A program made the translations under genes and the position numbers. The notes beneath the pieces were generated by a model, which had not been told where the DNA came from, searched no databases, and worked only from the letters and a program-made list of their open reading frames with translations. DNA of 64,000 nt, from positions 70,288,783-70,352,782 of the forward strand of contig JAKCOZ010000002.1 in the NCBI GenBank assembly GCA_022605955.1, in the 5' to 3' direction. Source of the DNA: Rallus limicola. Its lineage: Eukaryota > Chordata > Aves > Gruiformes > Rallidae. This document shows, one piece after another, positions 1 through 10,960 of this stretch (its first letter is position 1; each line of letters starts with the position of its first letter).

Positions 1-302
1 ATGCTGATAAGGGAAAGTGTAGATACTCTGCTGGGTATACAGTTCACTTGAAATATATTTAAAAGGATCTAATAAGTAATAGAACATTAACCTATATAAA
101 CACTTGGTTCACATGGAGACAGAGTGGTTCACAGACAGCAATGACCACACACACTTCTCCAAGGGATAGGTGTGCAGTATATTGTCATATAAAAACTATC
201 AGTGCTATGTGTGCTTTATAATATATTTCAATATAAAGGCAGCAAGCCTAAGATCTCCTCCCCAGATTCTCTGTATTGCTGGAATCCTTTGGTAACCAAG
301 TG

Positions 303-480
303 TGCTAATTTTGGCTGAGATAGGGTTAATTTTCTTCACAGTAGTACAGGACTATAGCCTGGGTTTGTGCTGGGAACAGTGCTGATAACAGAGCGATGTT
401 TCTGTTATTGCTAAGAAGTGCTTGCACAGAACCAAGTCCTTTACTGCTGCTCACCCCACTCCACCAGCTTTCGTGTCCTA
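303..480 (+). mobile_element. LTR fragment (5' part), type-2 avian ERV LTR
   Basis: The stretch opens with TTTTGGCTGAGATAGGGTTA followed by ATTTTCTTCACAGTAG. This matches the start of the LTR seen at 56.75-57.30 kb on the other strand and at 48.46 kb. It continues through TTATTGCTAAGAAGTGCTTG and CTGCTGCTCACCCCACTCCA, then identity is lost. Only the 5' part is present and no internal retroviral region follows. The family name is not certain; I recognise the motif order from avian LTRs. Confidence 0.6.
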
Positions 481-1896
481 GAGTATTTTGGATTTTCCAG
501 CTACTGCATTTGGCATAATAAATACTCTCTTTGTATCACTTGAACTCTTAAATAATCCTGCCTAGATTAATATGTCTACACCACAGCTCTATTGCTATAT
601 TAAGGAGTTGGTATTTCCTGCTTATTTTGCTTTTTGGGGCTGAAATGATCAGTTTACCATTTGTTGCAGGGGTATTCCTGGGTCTCAGAGCCAATAGATC
701 TTGCTAACAGCAGCTTAACATTACTCCTGCTATACAGTTTGCAGCTTCCCTCACTCATCTAAAACGTATTCACTCTTAAATATATCCATATTTAGCCCTA
801 TCCTTTTAACTAAAAGGATCATTGCAAGTTTTATACTCTGGCAAGATGTATTGTATGTGATGTAAAGATACCATTTCAAGTTATATTTCTCACGTGAATC
901 ATATGAATGTTCTTTCCCCGCCTTATAAATCTGTCTTGATGTGTTTCTTTATCTGAAAACAGCTGCAGTGCTTTTGAAAACTGTTGTCCTTTGCTAGTCT
1001 TTCCAGCTAGGGGGAGTGACATTGTCATTCTTTCATGCCTCATGAAAGCTTTTAACTTGCAAACATAGCCTCTCTCACTAACACAGTATCTGATTTATGT
1101 ACTCTGAAAAAAGAATAAATGGCAGCAACATTTGCTTTTTAATAACATACAGAAAAAATACTTCAAAGTCAGCCATGCGTGAAGGAAACATCCAGAAAGG
1201 GACCTTAAATACAAGCTGCTGACATATCATGATCCAAAACTGCCTTTTATGTATCTTGAAGAGAAAACTTTGTAATCATCTATGCCATCAGTAGTGACAG
1301 GATGTTCCCTGAAATCATTATACCCAAAGTGTTGTAAAGCTTGGGATTATCTGAAACAGTAGGGAATGTTCATTTATTCATGAAGTAGAACTGAAAGGCT
1401 TCTGTGTAGTGTTGGGCCTCTCTTTAATTAGAAAGTCAGGGAATGAAGGCATTAGTTAAATTTTGCTTGAATAATAAGTTAATTATTTAAAAGTATAAAA
1501 CAAAGCAGAATATTTCTCTGGGAAGAACAAATAGGTTAATGTCAGGTATTTTTTCTTAAAAGGTTGTCAAGAATCATGCACTACACTTAAATACAGTAGG
1601 AAGACATTTGTTAAGGAGGTGAAACAAAGGAGGTTGGAGTCACTGTAACAGTGAGATCAGGCAAAAAAATGACTAGTCAAATTTAGTTTTCTTAAAGTGC
1701 AATACGTATGACTTCCTAATCTCCAGAAGTAAAATAGGAAAACTGTCTGCAAAAGACTTGACAGTATGTCTGTCTTCCACAGGCCCAGCTTAGAGGAACC
1801 AGCCTCTAGGACTGAGATTAATAGTTTCTTTAACATCTATTCAGTTTTTAAAAAAATCCTGCCAGATGTCCTTCAGACAACTTGTAGATATACCTC
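481..1896. other. AT-rich sequence, nothing recognised
   Basis: No reading frame with protein-like content, no RNA gene and no repeat that I can name. Positions 1-302, before the first LTR fragment, are of the same kind. Confidence 0.5.
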
Positions 1897-2340
1897 TAAA
1901 TCATAGAATTCTAGAATCATAGAATGATTTGGGTTGGAAGGGACCTCAAACATCAAGTTCCAACCCCCTGCCATAAGCAGGGACACCTCTTGCTAGACCA
2001 GACTGCTCAAGGCCCCATCCAATCTGGCCTTGAACACTTCCAGGGAGGATGCAGCCACCACCTCCCCGGGCAGCCTGTTCCAGTGTTTCACTGCCCTCGT
2101 GGTGAAGAATTTCTTCCTAACATCCAATTTAAATCTACAATCTTCCAATTTAAAACCATTCCTCTCATCCTGTCACTACATGCCCTTCTAAAAAGTCCCT
2201 TCCCAGCTTTCTTGTAGGCCCCCTGCAAGTACTGGAAGGCCTCTATAAAGGGTTCTTCTTATGTTGAGGACTGCGGAACCGGACACAGTACTCCAGGTTG
2301 GGTCTCACAAGAGCGGAGTAGAAGGGTATTTTTATTCTAA
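1897..2340 (-). mobile_element. CR1 LINE 3' fragment
   Basis: On the + strand it opens with repeated TCATAGAAT units, then GGTTGGAAGGGACCTCAAAC and the rest of the CR1 3' tail read backwards, so the element runs on the minus strand. It extends through the 3' UTR-like part and the last part of ORF2 up to about 2,340, near GGTCTCACAAGAGCGGAGTA. It is 5'-truncated, as most CR1 copies are, and has no intact ORF. Confidence 0.9.
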
Positions 2341-2439
2341 CAAGTAACCTTTCTCAATATAATATAATAAAATGATAGCAGTTCTAATATTATAATATTG
2401 ATCCAAAATATCACATTTATTAGAACATGAAAATAAAAG

Positions 2440-2855
2440 GATTATCCATGTGTAGTACATTGATTAAGAGCCTAGAACATCTCCCTTATGAGAAAAGGCT
2501 GAATGAACCGCGGCTGTTCCTCCTTAAGAAGGCTAAAAGGGATCATATTAATGTTTATAAACTTTTTAAGTGTGGGACACAGGGGCGAATAGCCAGCCTC
2601 CTTTCAGATGTCTGTGGAGACAGGACAAGGGGCAAAGGCTTCACATTGGCACACAGGAAATATATGTCACAGTGAGGGTGACAGAGCCCTGAAACAGACT
2701 GCCCAGGGGGGTTGTAGAGTCTCCTTCTCTGGAGATATTCAAAACCCATCTGGACACCTATCTGTACAACCTGTCCCAAGGAACGTGCTTTTGCAGGGGT
2801 GGTTGGACTCTATCTCTGGAGGTTCCTTCCAACCCCTACAATTCCATGACTTTTT
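2440..2855 (+). mobile_element. CR1 LINE 3' fragment, opposite orientation
   Basis: Sense-strand CR1 end: the ORF2 tail (AGCCTAGAACATCTCCCTTA, then GAGAAAAGGCTGAATGAACC) is followed by the 3' UTR and ends near 2,850 with GGTTCCTTCCAACCCCTACA. Its orientation is opposite to both neighbours at 1.9 and 2.9 kb. It has stops and indels and is a dead copy. Confidence 0.85.
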
Positions 2856-2869
2856 CCAACCTGTCCCTT

Positions 2870-4620
2870 CTGAACAGCCTGTAGCTATTGATAGTCATAC
2901 TCCAGTTGTGGGATCCATCTGACCAAGTTTCAGTAATGGCAATGAGATCATAGCTTCCTAATAGCATGGTAGCTTCTAGCTCCTCCTATTTGTTGCCCGA
3001 GCTGCATGTGTTCATGTAGAAGCATATGATCTGAGCTGTTAGCTGTGTTACTTAGTGGGGCACCCCTTATTTCCCTTAAGACGTATCATGGCATTTTCCT
3101 TGTTAGCCTCTACCACTACAAGTTCCCCAAGCTCATCTCTAGAGGGTGTTAACTGCACAGCAACATTTCAAGCATGCCCCAGGGGAATGGGTGGAGGGCC
3201 CATACCTGTACCCCTTCCCTCCAACACTATACTATGGCCAAGCCTGGTATATTCCCCTTCCACCTTCATATCTAGTTCAAAGCCCTGTAATGTAATTGAT
3301 AATGCCTTAGCAACTTCATCTGCCAGTTGCCTCAGGACCTGCAGATGCAACTCATCAGGTTCTGTGAACCTGTGTACTTCCAGGTTCCTTAGATTGTTTC
3401 AAACCTGATCTTCTACTGTGGTTGTTCATTTATATAGCCCCTGCCAAAGCCTTCTGTGGCTTGGGTGATGTGGCTGGAGAACTTGCTGGTGAAAACTGGG
3501 GCAAAAAGTTTTTCAGCACCTTAACCTTCTCATTATACCACACAACCAGGTCTCACATTTCTTTTCAGAGAGGGTTCACATTTTTCCTTGTCTTCCTTTT
3601 ATCACTGATGTACCTATAGGTGGTTTTCTTGACATCCCTGGCCAGACTTAATTCTATCAGGGCTTCAGGTTCCCTAACCTGATCTTTGGCTGCTCAGACA
3701 GTATTTCTGTGTTCCTCCCAGGCTAATTGTCCTTATTTACACCCTGTGTAGGCTTCACTGTATTTCAGTTTGTCTAGGAGGTCCTTGTTCATCCATGAAT
3801 GCCTCCTGTTTTTTTACCTGACTTCATCTTTCCTGCATTGCTTGCAGGAGGTGATCTTTGAATACTAATCAGCTTTCTTGGACTGGTCATCCCTCCAGGG
3901 TTTTGTCCCACAGTACTCTACCAAGCAAATTTCTGAAGAAGCCAAAGTCTACTCTCCTGAAATCCATGATAGTGAGCTTGCTATGTGTCCTCCTTGCTTA
4001 CTACCCTGAGGATCTTGAACACCACCATTTCATGGTCACTGCAGCCAGGGCTGCCTTTGAGCTTCACATTCCTCACCACCCCCACCTTGTTGGTGAGAAC
4101 AAGGTCCAGCATGATACCTCTCCTTGTTGGTTCTTCTATCATTTGGAGAAGGAATTTATCACAAATGCATTCCAGGAGTCTCCTGTGTTGCTTATTCCCT
4201 GCTGTGTTGCCCCTCCAACAAATATTGGAGTGCTTGTAATCCCCCACAAGGGCCAGAGCTTCTGAATGTAAGACTGCTCCTATCTCTCCATAGAGGTCCT
4301 CATCCTTTTAATCTTCCTGGTTGGGTGGCCTGTAGCAAACCACCACTATAGTGTCACTTGTCCTTGCCCTCCCTTTAATCCTGATCATTCATTCCCAGGT
4401 GAAGGTCCATGCACTCCAAATTTGTAACTGACATAGAGGGTGACTCCCTCTCCTCATGTGCCCTGCCTGCCCTTGCATTCCAACATTCCAGCCATAGGAG
4501 CCATCCAAACACATCTTTGATACCTACAAATTCACAGCCCTGCAGGTAATTGTATATCCCCAGCTCCACTTGTTCATTGGCCATGCTATATGCATTTGTA
4601 TAGAGGTGTTTGAGACCCCA
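2870..4620 (-). pseudogene. CR1-like LINE ORF2 remnant (endonuclease to early RT)
   Basis: Read on the minus strand from about 4,620 downward, this is the 5' half of a CR1-type ORF2. At 4,247-3,981 the frame gives a recognisable endonuclease core, with MGDYKHSNICWRGNTAG near its start, then RRLLECICDKFLLQMIEEPT and GCSDHEMVVFKILR, which carries the SDHE motif of APE-type endonucleases. Further down, at about 3,350-3,168, LRQLADEVAKALSIT matches the linker/early RT part. The frame is broken by many stops and shifts, so it is inactive. The left boundary (2,855-3,050) is uncertain. In the live element this protein nicks the target and reverse-transcribes the RNA. Confidence 0.8.
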
Positions 4621-5740
4621 GTAAAGCAGACTTACTAGCTGTAATCACTGTTGACCAATGGTAGTTTTCAACCAATCTAAAACAGTAAAAAAAATCTTAA
4701 TTCTTCCCTTCTAGTGAGAGATTTGTATCATCACAAAAATGTTTGGGCAATTTTTTTCCATTTAAAAGCTGTTTGCCCTTAGTAACAACATCTATATCTT
4801 TGTTCTTCATCAATAGTTAAGTCACCAAACATGACAAACTGTTGTTTAGCCTAGCATTCTTTACAAAGCAAGTTTTATTCAAAATAAAAGTTTTTCCAAA
4901 CCTGAGGGCATCTCAAGATTCAAAGGTTGATAATATAATTGCATATGAAACATCCTAATTCACATTAAACTGACATCTTTGTGCTACAACCCCAGAAGAA
5001 ATACATGTTTCTGAGGTTTGTCACATCTGTCACAAAATAGAAGCTCAGAGTACATTAGAGTTTTTCTGAAGTAATTCCATTTGTTATACAGTAATAAAAT
5101 TTTGAAAGTCAATAGCAATATCCAAAACCCCTCTACTTGCCCTTAGGCTTGTGACAGTATCCAAGCAAGTTTGTATTCTGGCAGGCTCTATTAGAAAGTT
5201 TCATGCTCAGGTAAGGATTATCACATGCTGTCTCTACCACAGAAGTGACCACTGTATACATCTACCTGAACCTTCCTTACAGAAGTTACTATTTCCTTCA
5301 GAGAGACACTGAACTATCAAATATACTGTTTGAATGGAGAAAAGAATAGTAATGCACCAATCAAATTAACACAATTTTAAAGGAAGAAAACTTTATGCCA
5401 TACCACTTCCCACAAGACAATGTTAAATGTTATAAAAATATTTGAAATCCTTGACAACTTCTAGAATTCTCAAGGGCACACCTCAATATATCTTGTGATC
5501 ACAATAAGTAAATTGTTCACACTCACCAAACAAAACAGAGCCAAACCAAGGCTTCAACTTTTCTTTGTTGTCTTATTTCAACCTCTTAGAATAAAGAAAA
5601 GCAACACTGCTAGCATAACTTCACCTAACAAAAAACTATTGCATAGAAAAATTTACAGTGATCCTTCAAAAGCAGACAGGGCTGCTTAAAAGTCCTCAAA
5701 AATCTTGAGGTATTGCCACAGTAGTTTCATGTTCACTATA
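4621..5740. other. AT-rich sequence, nothing recognised
   Basis: No gene or recognisable repeat seen between the CR1 remnant and the solo LTR. Confidence 0.5.
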
Positions 5741-6152
5741 TGCAATGGTTCAGCCCCAACCAGTGGCTGAGCACCACATGTTGCTCACCCACTCCCAGAG
5801 GGGAAAAAGACAGAGCCTCCATGGGTTGGGATAGAGACAGTTTACTGACAAAAGCACCATGAACATAGAACTATAACAGCCACTTACATCCAGTGACAAC
5901 ACAGAGTACCTTAGCAAACCAATGATTACAGAGTGCTGCACAATACAAAGACCAAGCAACCCAACACCTCAGCTACACAGACCATACTGGAAGCACCAAG
6001 CCCATATCCCTCCCCAGCCAGGCCCTTTTATGGGGAAGTGATGCCAGGTGGTATGGAAACAGCCAGGGCTAACTCAGCTCACCTGGGCTGACTCAGCTCA
6101 CCTGGGCTGGCTGCTTGGGGAGGTTGACTCTGGCCTGGCCAGAACCAGGACA
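5741..6152 (-). mobile_element. Solo LTR, avian ERV
   Basis: On the minus strand it starts TGTCCTGGTTCTGGCCAGGC and ends near CTGAACCATTGCA, i.e. TG...CA ends, about 412 bp. A CTTTTATGGGG stretch (5' to 3' on the + strand, near 6,025) gives the CCCATAAAAG TATA-like box expected in an LTR. A short GCTCACCTGGGCTG tandem duplication lies near 6,080-6,110. No internal retroviral sequence is attached, so it is most likely a solo LTR left after LTR-LTR recombination. The 5-bp flanks (CTATA and CTGTA) are similar but not identical. Confidence 0.7.
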
Positions 6153-6284
6153 CTGTAGTATTAATATCAACAATAATCAATACTGAAGACTTGTCATTTA
6201 GAGTGTTATAGAATAACATGAGCATTTGTGAATGATGCTGACTATAATAATTATTAAAATGCCTTTCCTGTTGTGGTGAGTTGA

Positions 6285-6360
6285 GCCCATCTAGCTCAAT
6301 TGGTAGAGCATGAGAACCTTAATTTCAGGTTTGTAGTTTTGTGCTTCACATTTGGCATCA
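6285..6360 (+). other. tRNA-Lys(CTT)-like copy with CCA-tail equivalent, joined to an LTR
   Basis: The 76 bases fold on the plan of tRNA-Lys(CUU): acceptor GCCCATC/ATTTGGC, D-arm GCTC/GAGC, anticodon stem TGAGA/TTTCA around loop ACCTTAA (anticodon CTT), T-arm GTAGT/TTCAC, discriminator A, and TCA where the post-transcriptional CCA would be. Acceptor and T stems hold several mismatches, so this is not a working tRNA gene. The LTR at 6,361-7,373 (minus strand) starts at the next base. The sequence therefore occupies exactly the primer-binding-site position but extends over the whole primer instead of about 18 nt. Alternatives are a tRNA pseudogene hit by chance, or a tRNA-derived SINE head. Confidence 0.75.
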
Positions 6361-7373
6361 AAAAAAGATTGACCTTGTCTGGATACCAGCTGCCCACCAA
6401 GCCACATTATCACTCCTCCTCCTTAGCTGCACAAGGGAGAGAAAATATAACAAATGACTCTTGGGTCAAGAAAAGGACAGGGAGAGATCACTCATCAATT
6501 ACTTCATGGGCAAAACAGACTCAACTCAGGAAAATTAATTTATTACTAATCAGAGTTGAATAATGAGAAATAGAACTGAACCTAAAGAACACCTTTTTAC
6601 CCCATCCCTTCCTCCTTCTTGGGCTCAACTTCACTGCCAATGGGAATGAAGGTAATGATCAGTTCATCACACCTTATCTACACTGCTTCCTCCTTCTCAG
6701 GGGGAGGACTCTGCTCCTGCTCCAGTGTTGGGTGCCTTCCACAGTAAATAGTCCTCTATGAACCTCTTCAACATAATTCCTTCACACAGGGTGCAGTTCT
6801 TCACCAGCTGCTCCAGCATGGGTCAAATTCCACAGGGCGCAGACCTGCAGGAACAGACTGCTGCAGAGTGGATACCACACAGGGTCACAAGGCTTGCCAG
6901 CCAACCTGCCCCAGCATGGGGTCTTCTCTCCATGTAGCCACAGGTCCTGCCAGGAGTCTGCTACTGTACAGGCTTCCCAATTGGCTGCAGATGGATATCT
7001 GCTCCACTGTTTACCTCTATGGGCTGCAGGGGGACAGCCTTCCTCACCATGGTCTTCTCCACAGGCTGCAGGGAAATCTCTGCTCTAGTGCTTGAATCAC
7101 CTCCTTCCCCTCCATCTTTACTGACCTTGTTTGCAGAGTTGTTCCTCTCATATATTCTCCTCTCTCTCACTTCAATTGCTGTTTTTTCCCCATAAATATA
7201 TTATTGCAGAGTTGCTACCATCATCACTGGTGGGTTTGGCTTTGGGCAGTCACATCTTGGAGCTGGCCGGCAGAGGCTCTCTCAGACATGGGGGAACCTT
7301 CCAGCAGCTGCTCTCAGAAGCCATGCCTACCTCCACCCCCTACTACCAAACTTTGACATGCAAACCAAATGCA
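6361..7373 (-). mobile_element. Long LTR, type-1 avian ERV LTR
   Basis: On the minus strand it runs from TGCATTTGGTTTGCATGTCA (start) to GGTGGGCAGCTGGTATCCAG followed by AAGGTCAATC at its end, about 1,013 bp. It shares blocks with the LTRs at 9.4-9.98 kb and 24.8-25.36 kb: the TTTGCATGTCAA start, ATGGACTTC-type tandem 'thousand-like' motifs in the middle, TGAGTCTGTTTTGCCCATGA, and AGGAGGAGTGATA near the 3' end. It is followed on its internal side by a complete tRNA-Lys copy, and no gag or pol is attached. It is degenerate, with no coding capacity. Confidence 0.75.
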
Positions 7374-8241
7374 CTTGTAAGACACCGTTTCAAGGAAATT
7401 CTGAGGGAAAAATTAGGTCTACATTAATGGAGTCAAAACTGATTTTGACAGTCTAACAGATTGATGTAATTGCTCTATGTATTGCTCTATCCTAAAGCTT
7501 CCCGAACCATGCTTAGGACCTTGATATTCCATTTACTTCATAAAAGTTACCATTTTCTGATGTAGGATATGTTTTTCTAAACCATACTCTCCAAATGTTT
7601 GTTACTATATTTCCTGTGGTTGTTGCAGGATGACTTCCAAGGCCAAATTTGAAACTGAGATAAAAGTCTTCACTGATAAACATTAAAGTGGTAAAAGATA
7701 TAAAAGATAGCTGCAACAGACAGTGGAAAGGATAGCTGAAGAATGACAATATAGGGTTAACATCGGGTTTCTCTAGGCAGGCATCTTTTTTCTAATGACA
7801 CTCAATAATGGTTGTCAACCATAAGTGAAAACCAATTATTCTCATAAGGAGTAATATTCTCCATAATATTCCTCCTTCTCTTCCAACCCCCACTTTAGAA
7901 ACTTTCTGTTTCAGAGTTTGCATTTCAGACTTTTGAGTTTATAGCTATCAAAGGACCTATTTTTCATTAATCTGACAAATTCTTTTCTGAAATTTTGTAG
8001 TTTTGCTTTTTTCAATTCCTCTGAATAACAGATGCTCGGTTTAATTATGTGTTTTTGTTGTGCAGGAAAGTACATCCTTTTGTTTAATTTAGGCATACTG
8101 CTCATTATTTCCGTTGAAGCCCATTGTGCTATTTGAAAAATAAAATCATCATTCCCTAGACATCTTTGTCAGACCTTTTAGGAAGGATTGCTTCTCAATT
8201 TATTAACTCTTTCCTGAATGATACATTATTTAAAATCCTCT
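7374..8241. other. AT-rich sequence, nothing recognised
   Basis: Unique-looking AT-rich DNA between the long LTR and the first copy of the 104-bp repeat. Confidence 0.5.
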
Positions 8242-8345
8242 TGAATATGAACTACTTAAGTTCTACAAACTTTCTACCTATCTATTCCTGACCTTATACC
8301 AATTTTATCATTATTCATCTCGGGTAGGATGACAAGAATTTCACT
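8242..8345 (+). repeat. 104-bp direct repeat, left copy
   Basis: It starts TGAATATGAACTACTT and ends GACAAGAATTTCACT, and recurs at 9,154-9,257 with six mismatches (about 94 % identity). Its last four bases (CACT) are also the first four bases of the SUN-locus copy that follows. It brackets the inserted segment on the left. Confidence 0.9.
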
Positions 8346-9157
8346 CTCTTTATGTGTGTCTGGCTGTGGAAAAGCCAGTGCCTGCAAAGGCTCTTCCTTG
8401 CTCTACCCTCCTTCCTTCGCTGGGAACATGTGGTTCTAGGAAGTCATAAAAGAAAATTCACACTCTTTATTTCTTCCCTACAGTATTCATCAGTCAGTTT
8501 TCAATATTCTCTTAAATCCTATAGTATACCTCAGCGTTCCAAGTGTCTGTATTTTATTTGAATATTGAAATGGCTTGAAGTTCACTTCTTGAGTCTTGGT
8601 GTTTTTGAAGGCTATGAAATGTTCTCTTATGACTTGGTATGGTCTGAAATGAACAGTTCAGGTCAGCATTTAAAGTATTTTGTGTATAACAGAGACACAT
8701 AGGAGACTCAACCAGCTGGATATTTAGTCAGAATTGTTTAATGTGACTACATTGGTTGTGAAGCCTACCATCAGGCAGGATAAGCAATATAATCCTAGGC
8801 ACAGACATTCGAATCTGTTGAGAAAATGTTGCATCACTCTTGCTCTATATGATTTTACAGATCCTGGCACAGTAGAACCAGGATCTTTAAAAATTATTAT
8901 GATTATAGAAACTGTTATCATCATCCAGATTACTCCTGCCGAAAATTTTCCCCATGCAATTGACAATGAACTAAATACTTCAGGTCTGGTTTTTTTAAGT
9001 TATTACATTTCCACAGATAGTCACACCGTTGAGATTTCAAATCACCAAAGCTCTTAATTCCCATGTATTTTGCTTTTAATGGCCTTATCCGCAGTCCAAG
9101 AAAAAAACCCAAAGCATATTTTTTTCTTTCATGCAATTTTCTATGTTCAGTTATGAA
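8342..9157 (+). repeat. Gene-less copy of the SUN-locus segment
   Basis: Positions 8,342-8,434 are identical (93/93) to 13,738-13,830. Positions 8,435-9,157 match 18,735-19,457 at a constant offset of 10,300 with three mismatches in 723 bp. The two pieces are adjacent here but 4,904 bp apart at the downstream locus, where the gap holds the whole SUN-domain gene. There is no microhomology at the 8,434/8,435 join, which suggests end-joining. Short reading frames inside are identical in both copies but do not resemble proteins. Because the first 93 bp are SUN-intron-like sequence that simply continues in the downstream copy, the gene-containing form is the older arrangement and this one is derived by deletion. 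Confidence 0.95.
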
Positions 9158-9257
9158 TATGAACTACTTTAGGTCTGCAAACTTTCTAACTATCTATTCC
9201 TGACCTTGTACCAATTTTATCATTATTCATCTCAGGTAGGATGACAAGAATTTCACT
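9154..9257 (+). repeat. 104-bp direct repeat, right copy
   Basis: Second copy of 8,242-8,345. Its first four bases (TGAA) are also the last four bases of the inserted SUN-locus segment. The six differences from the left copy are more than the three differences separating the two 816-bp SUN-locus flanks. Confidence 0.9.
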
Positions 9258-9394
9258 GTTGTATAACTTTGATCAGTTAAGCATTTTGTGTTTGATTTAG
9301 AAGTTTTTTTCAAGCCAATGAAAAATCCATTGTATATAAATAAAAATTTCTAAAATAAGTTTACTTTTTGAAGTATTAACAAAAAACAGATACG

Positions 9395-9979
9395 TGTGGA
9401 TATCTGAAGGAGGCTGTGTCCCTGTGGGATAAAGAGTCCACACTGCAGCAATCTGTTCCTGAAGGTCTGTGCCCTGTGGAATTGGACCCATGCTGGAGCA
9501 GCTGGTGAAGAACTGCAACCCATGGGGATGACTCATATTGGAGAAGTTCATGGAGGACTGTTTCCTGTGAAGGGGACTCAACACTGGAGCGGGGAAAGAA
9601 TGTGAGGAGTCCTTCTTCAGAGGAGGAAGAAGAGGCAGAGATGTGTGGCAAACCAATCAGAACCCCCATTCCCCATCTCCCTGTGCTGCTGGTGGAAGAG
9701 TTGGAGAAATCAGCAGTGAAGTTGAGCACAGGAAGAAAGCGTTTTAAGATTTATTTTTTATTTCTCATTATCCGACTCTGATTTTGATGTATAATAAAAC
9801 TAATTTTCCTGAGTTGAGTCTGTTTTGCCCATGACAGTAACTGGTGAGTGATTTCTCCTTGTCCTTTCCTCAACCCAAGAGACTTTTGATATATTTTCTC
9901 TCCCTTGTGCAGCTGAGGAGGGGGAGTGATAGCGTAGCTTGGTGAGCACCTGGTGTCCAGACAGGGTCCACCAACCACA
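9395..9979 (+). mobile_element. 5'-truncated LTR, type-1 avian ERV LTR
   Basis: Shares with 6,361-7,373 (there reversed) the blocks around GGAGCAGCTGGTGAAGAACT, TTGAGTCTGTTTTGCCCATG, GACTTTTGATATATTTTCTC and GAGGAGGGGGAGTGATAGCG, and ends near GGTCCACCAACCACA. The first few hundred bases of the family are missing. No primer-binding site follows. It lies on the same strand as, and about 1 kb before, the ERVL-like pol remnant, so it could be the 5' LTR of that decayed provirus; this is inference. Confidence 0.75.
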
Positions 9980-10960
9980 GATTGATACATATAGTCAAAA
10001 GGATTTTAGTAATTCTTTTATTCCGGAAAAAAGGGGCTTTAACATTTTATTAACCATGGGATATGGCATACTTTCCTTAGCCCTTTGAAGAGCAAAATTG
10101 CCTTCTAAATGAAGGAGTTGCACATTTGAAGCTGCACTTTGGTGTACAGTCTGTGAATGTACCAACAGGTTTTCCTTACTTCTTGGGGCGATATAATCCC
10201 TGGGGTGGTCAGAAGTGAACTTTCAAGAAGAAGTGTTACCAGTGGGATTGTACAGTGAAAGCCATTTAGGCTATAAAGAGATGTCAAAGAGAAAGATATA
10301 AAAAAATACAGAGTAAAAATGCATTTGTCAGCTCTGGGTTTTTTTTGTTGTAATGTCTTCTATGGAATGAGATGTCATTACTAAGTTGTGTATTGCTCCA
10401 ACATAGCCATCCATTACGGTAAAGCAGAAATAGCACATGCCATTAATCACAGATACAAGGTTAAATAAAGATGTAAGCATATTGGGAAAGCAAGGTTTCA
10501 ACTGTACGTCACCTTGATATATTAAGCAAATGTCTTAGAAGGGGTTACAGGTCTGAGAGAATAATTGTAGTAATATTAAGCAGAGCTGTATTAGCCATAC
10601 TTAACTCAGTAATACTCATTTATATTGCTGTAAAGAAATTGTCTGCCATAGAGTAAGCAACATATGGTATATAAAATTTGAAATCAGAGGGAATTTACTG
10701 AAAAAAATGAGGACTTCAAATTGACTCAATCCGTTTGGTTTGATAAATATTCCTTTCAAATCTAATATTTTTTCTTACATGTTACTAAGCTGTTCCTTCT
10801 ACATTACAGAGATGAATGCACATAGAATCCCTGGTCAATTCATTTTCATGTCAGTGGTCAATCCAGCACTCTTCTTTGATAAATAAGGACAACAATACAA
10901 GCCAGGATAACTTTCTGGCATGCTATACTGTATCAAGAAAGATTATTAGAACAATAGCCA
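9980..10960. other. AT-rich sequence between LTR and pol remnant
   Basis: If LTR and pol belong to one provirus this is where leader and gag would lie, but I see no recognisable gag here; it is either too decayed or unrelated. Confidence 0.35.

Noticed and set aside
3858..4265. 135-codon plus-strand frame
   Set aside because: It is the antisense of the CR1 ORF2 endonuclease remnant.
6285..6357. Functional tRNA-Lys gene
   Set aside because: Acceptor and T stems have several mismatches, the T-loop departs from TTCGAGC, and no oligo-T terminator follows on the + strand; it is explained better as a reverse-transcribed primer attached to the LTR.
8724..9057. Frames duplicated at 8.7-9.1 kb and 19.0-19.4 kb (80 aa minus, 107 aa plus)
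   Set aside because: They are conserved only because the DNA was recently copied; content is low-complexity and both strands are open, with no start context or family resemblance.
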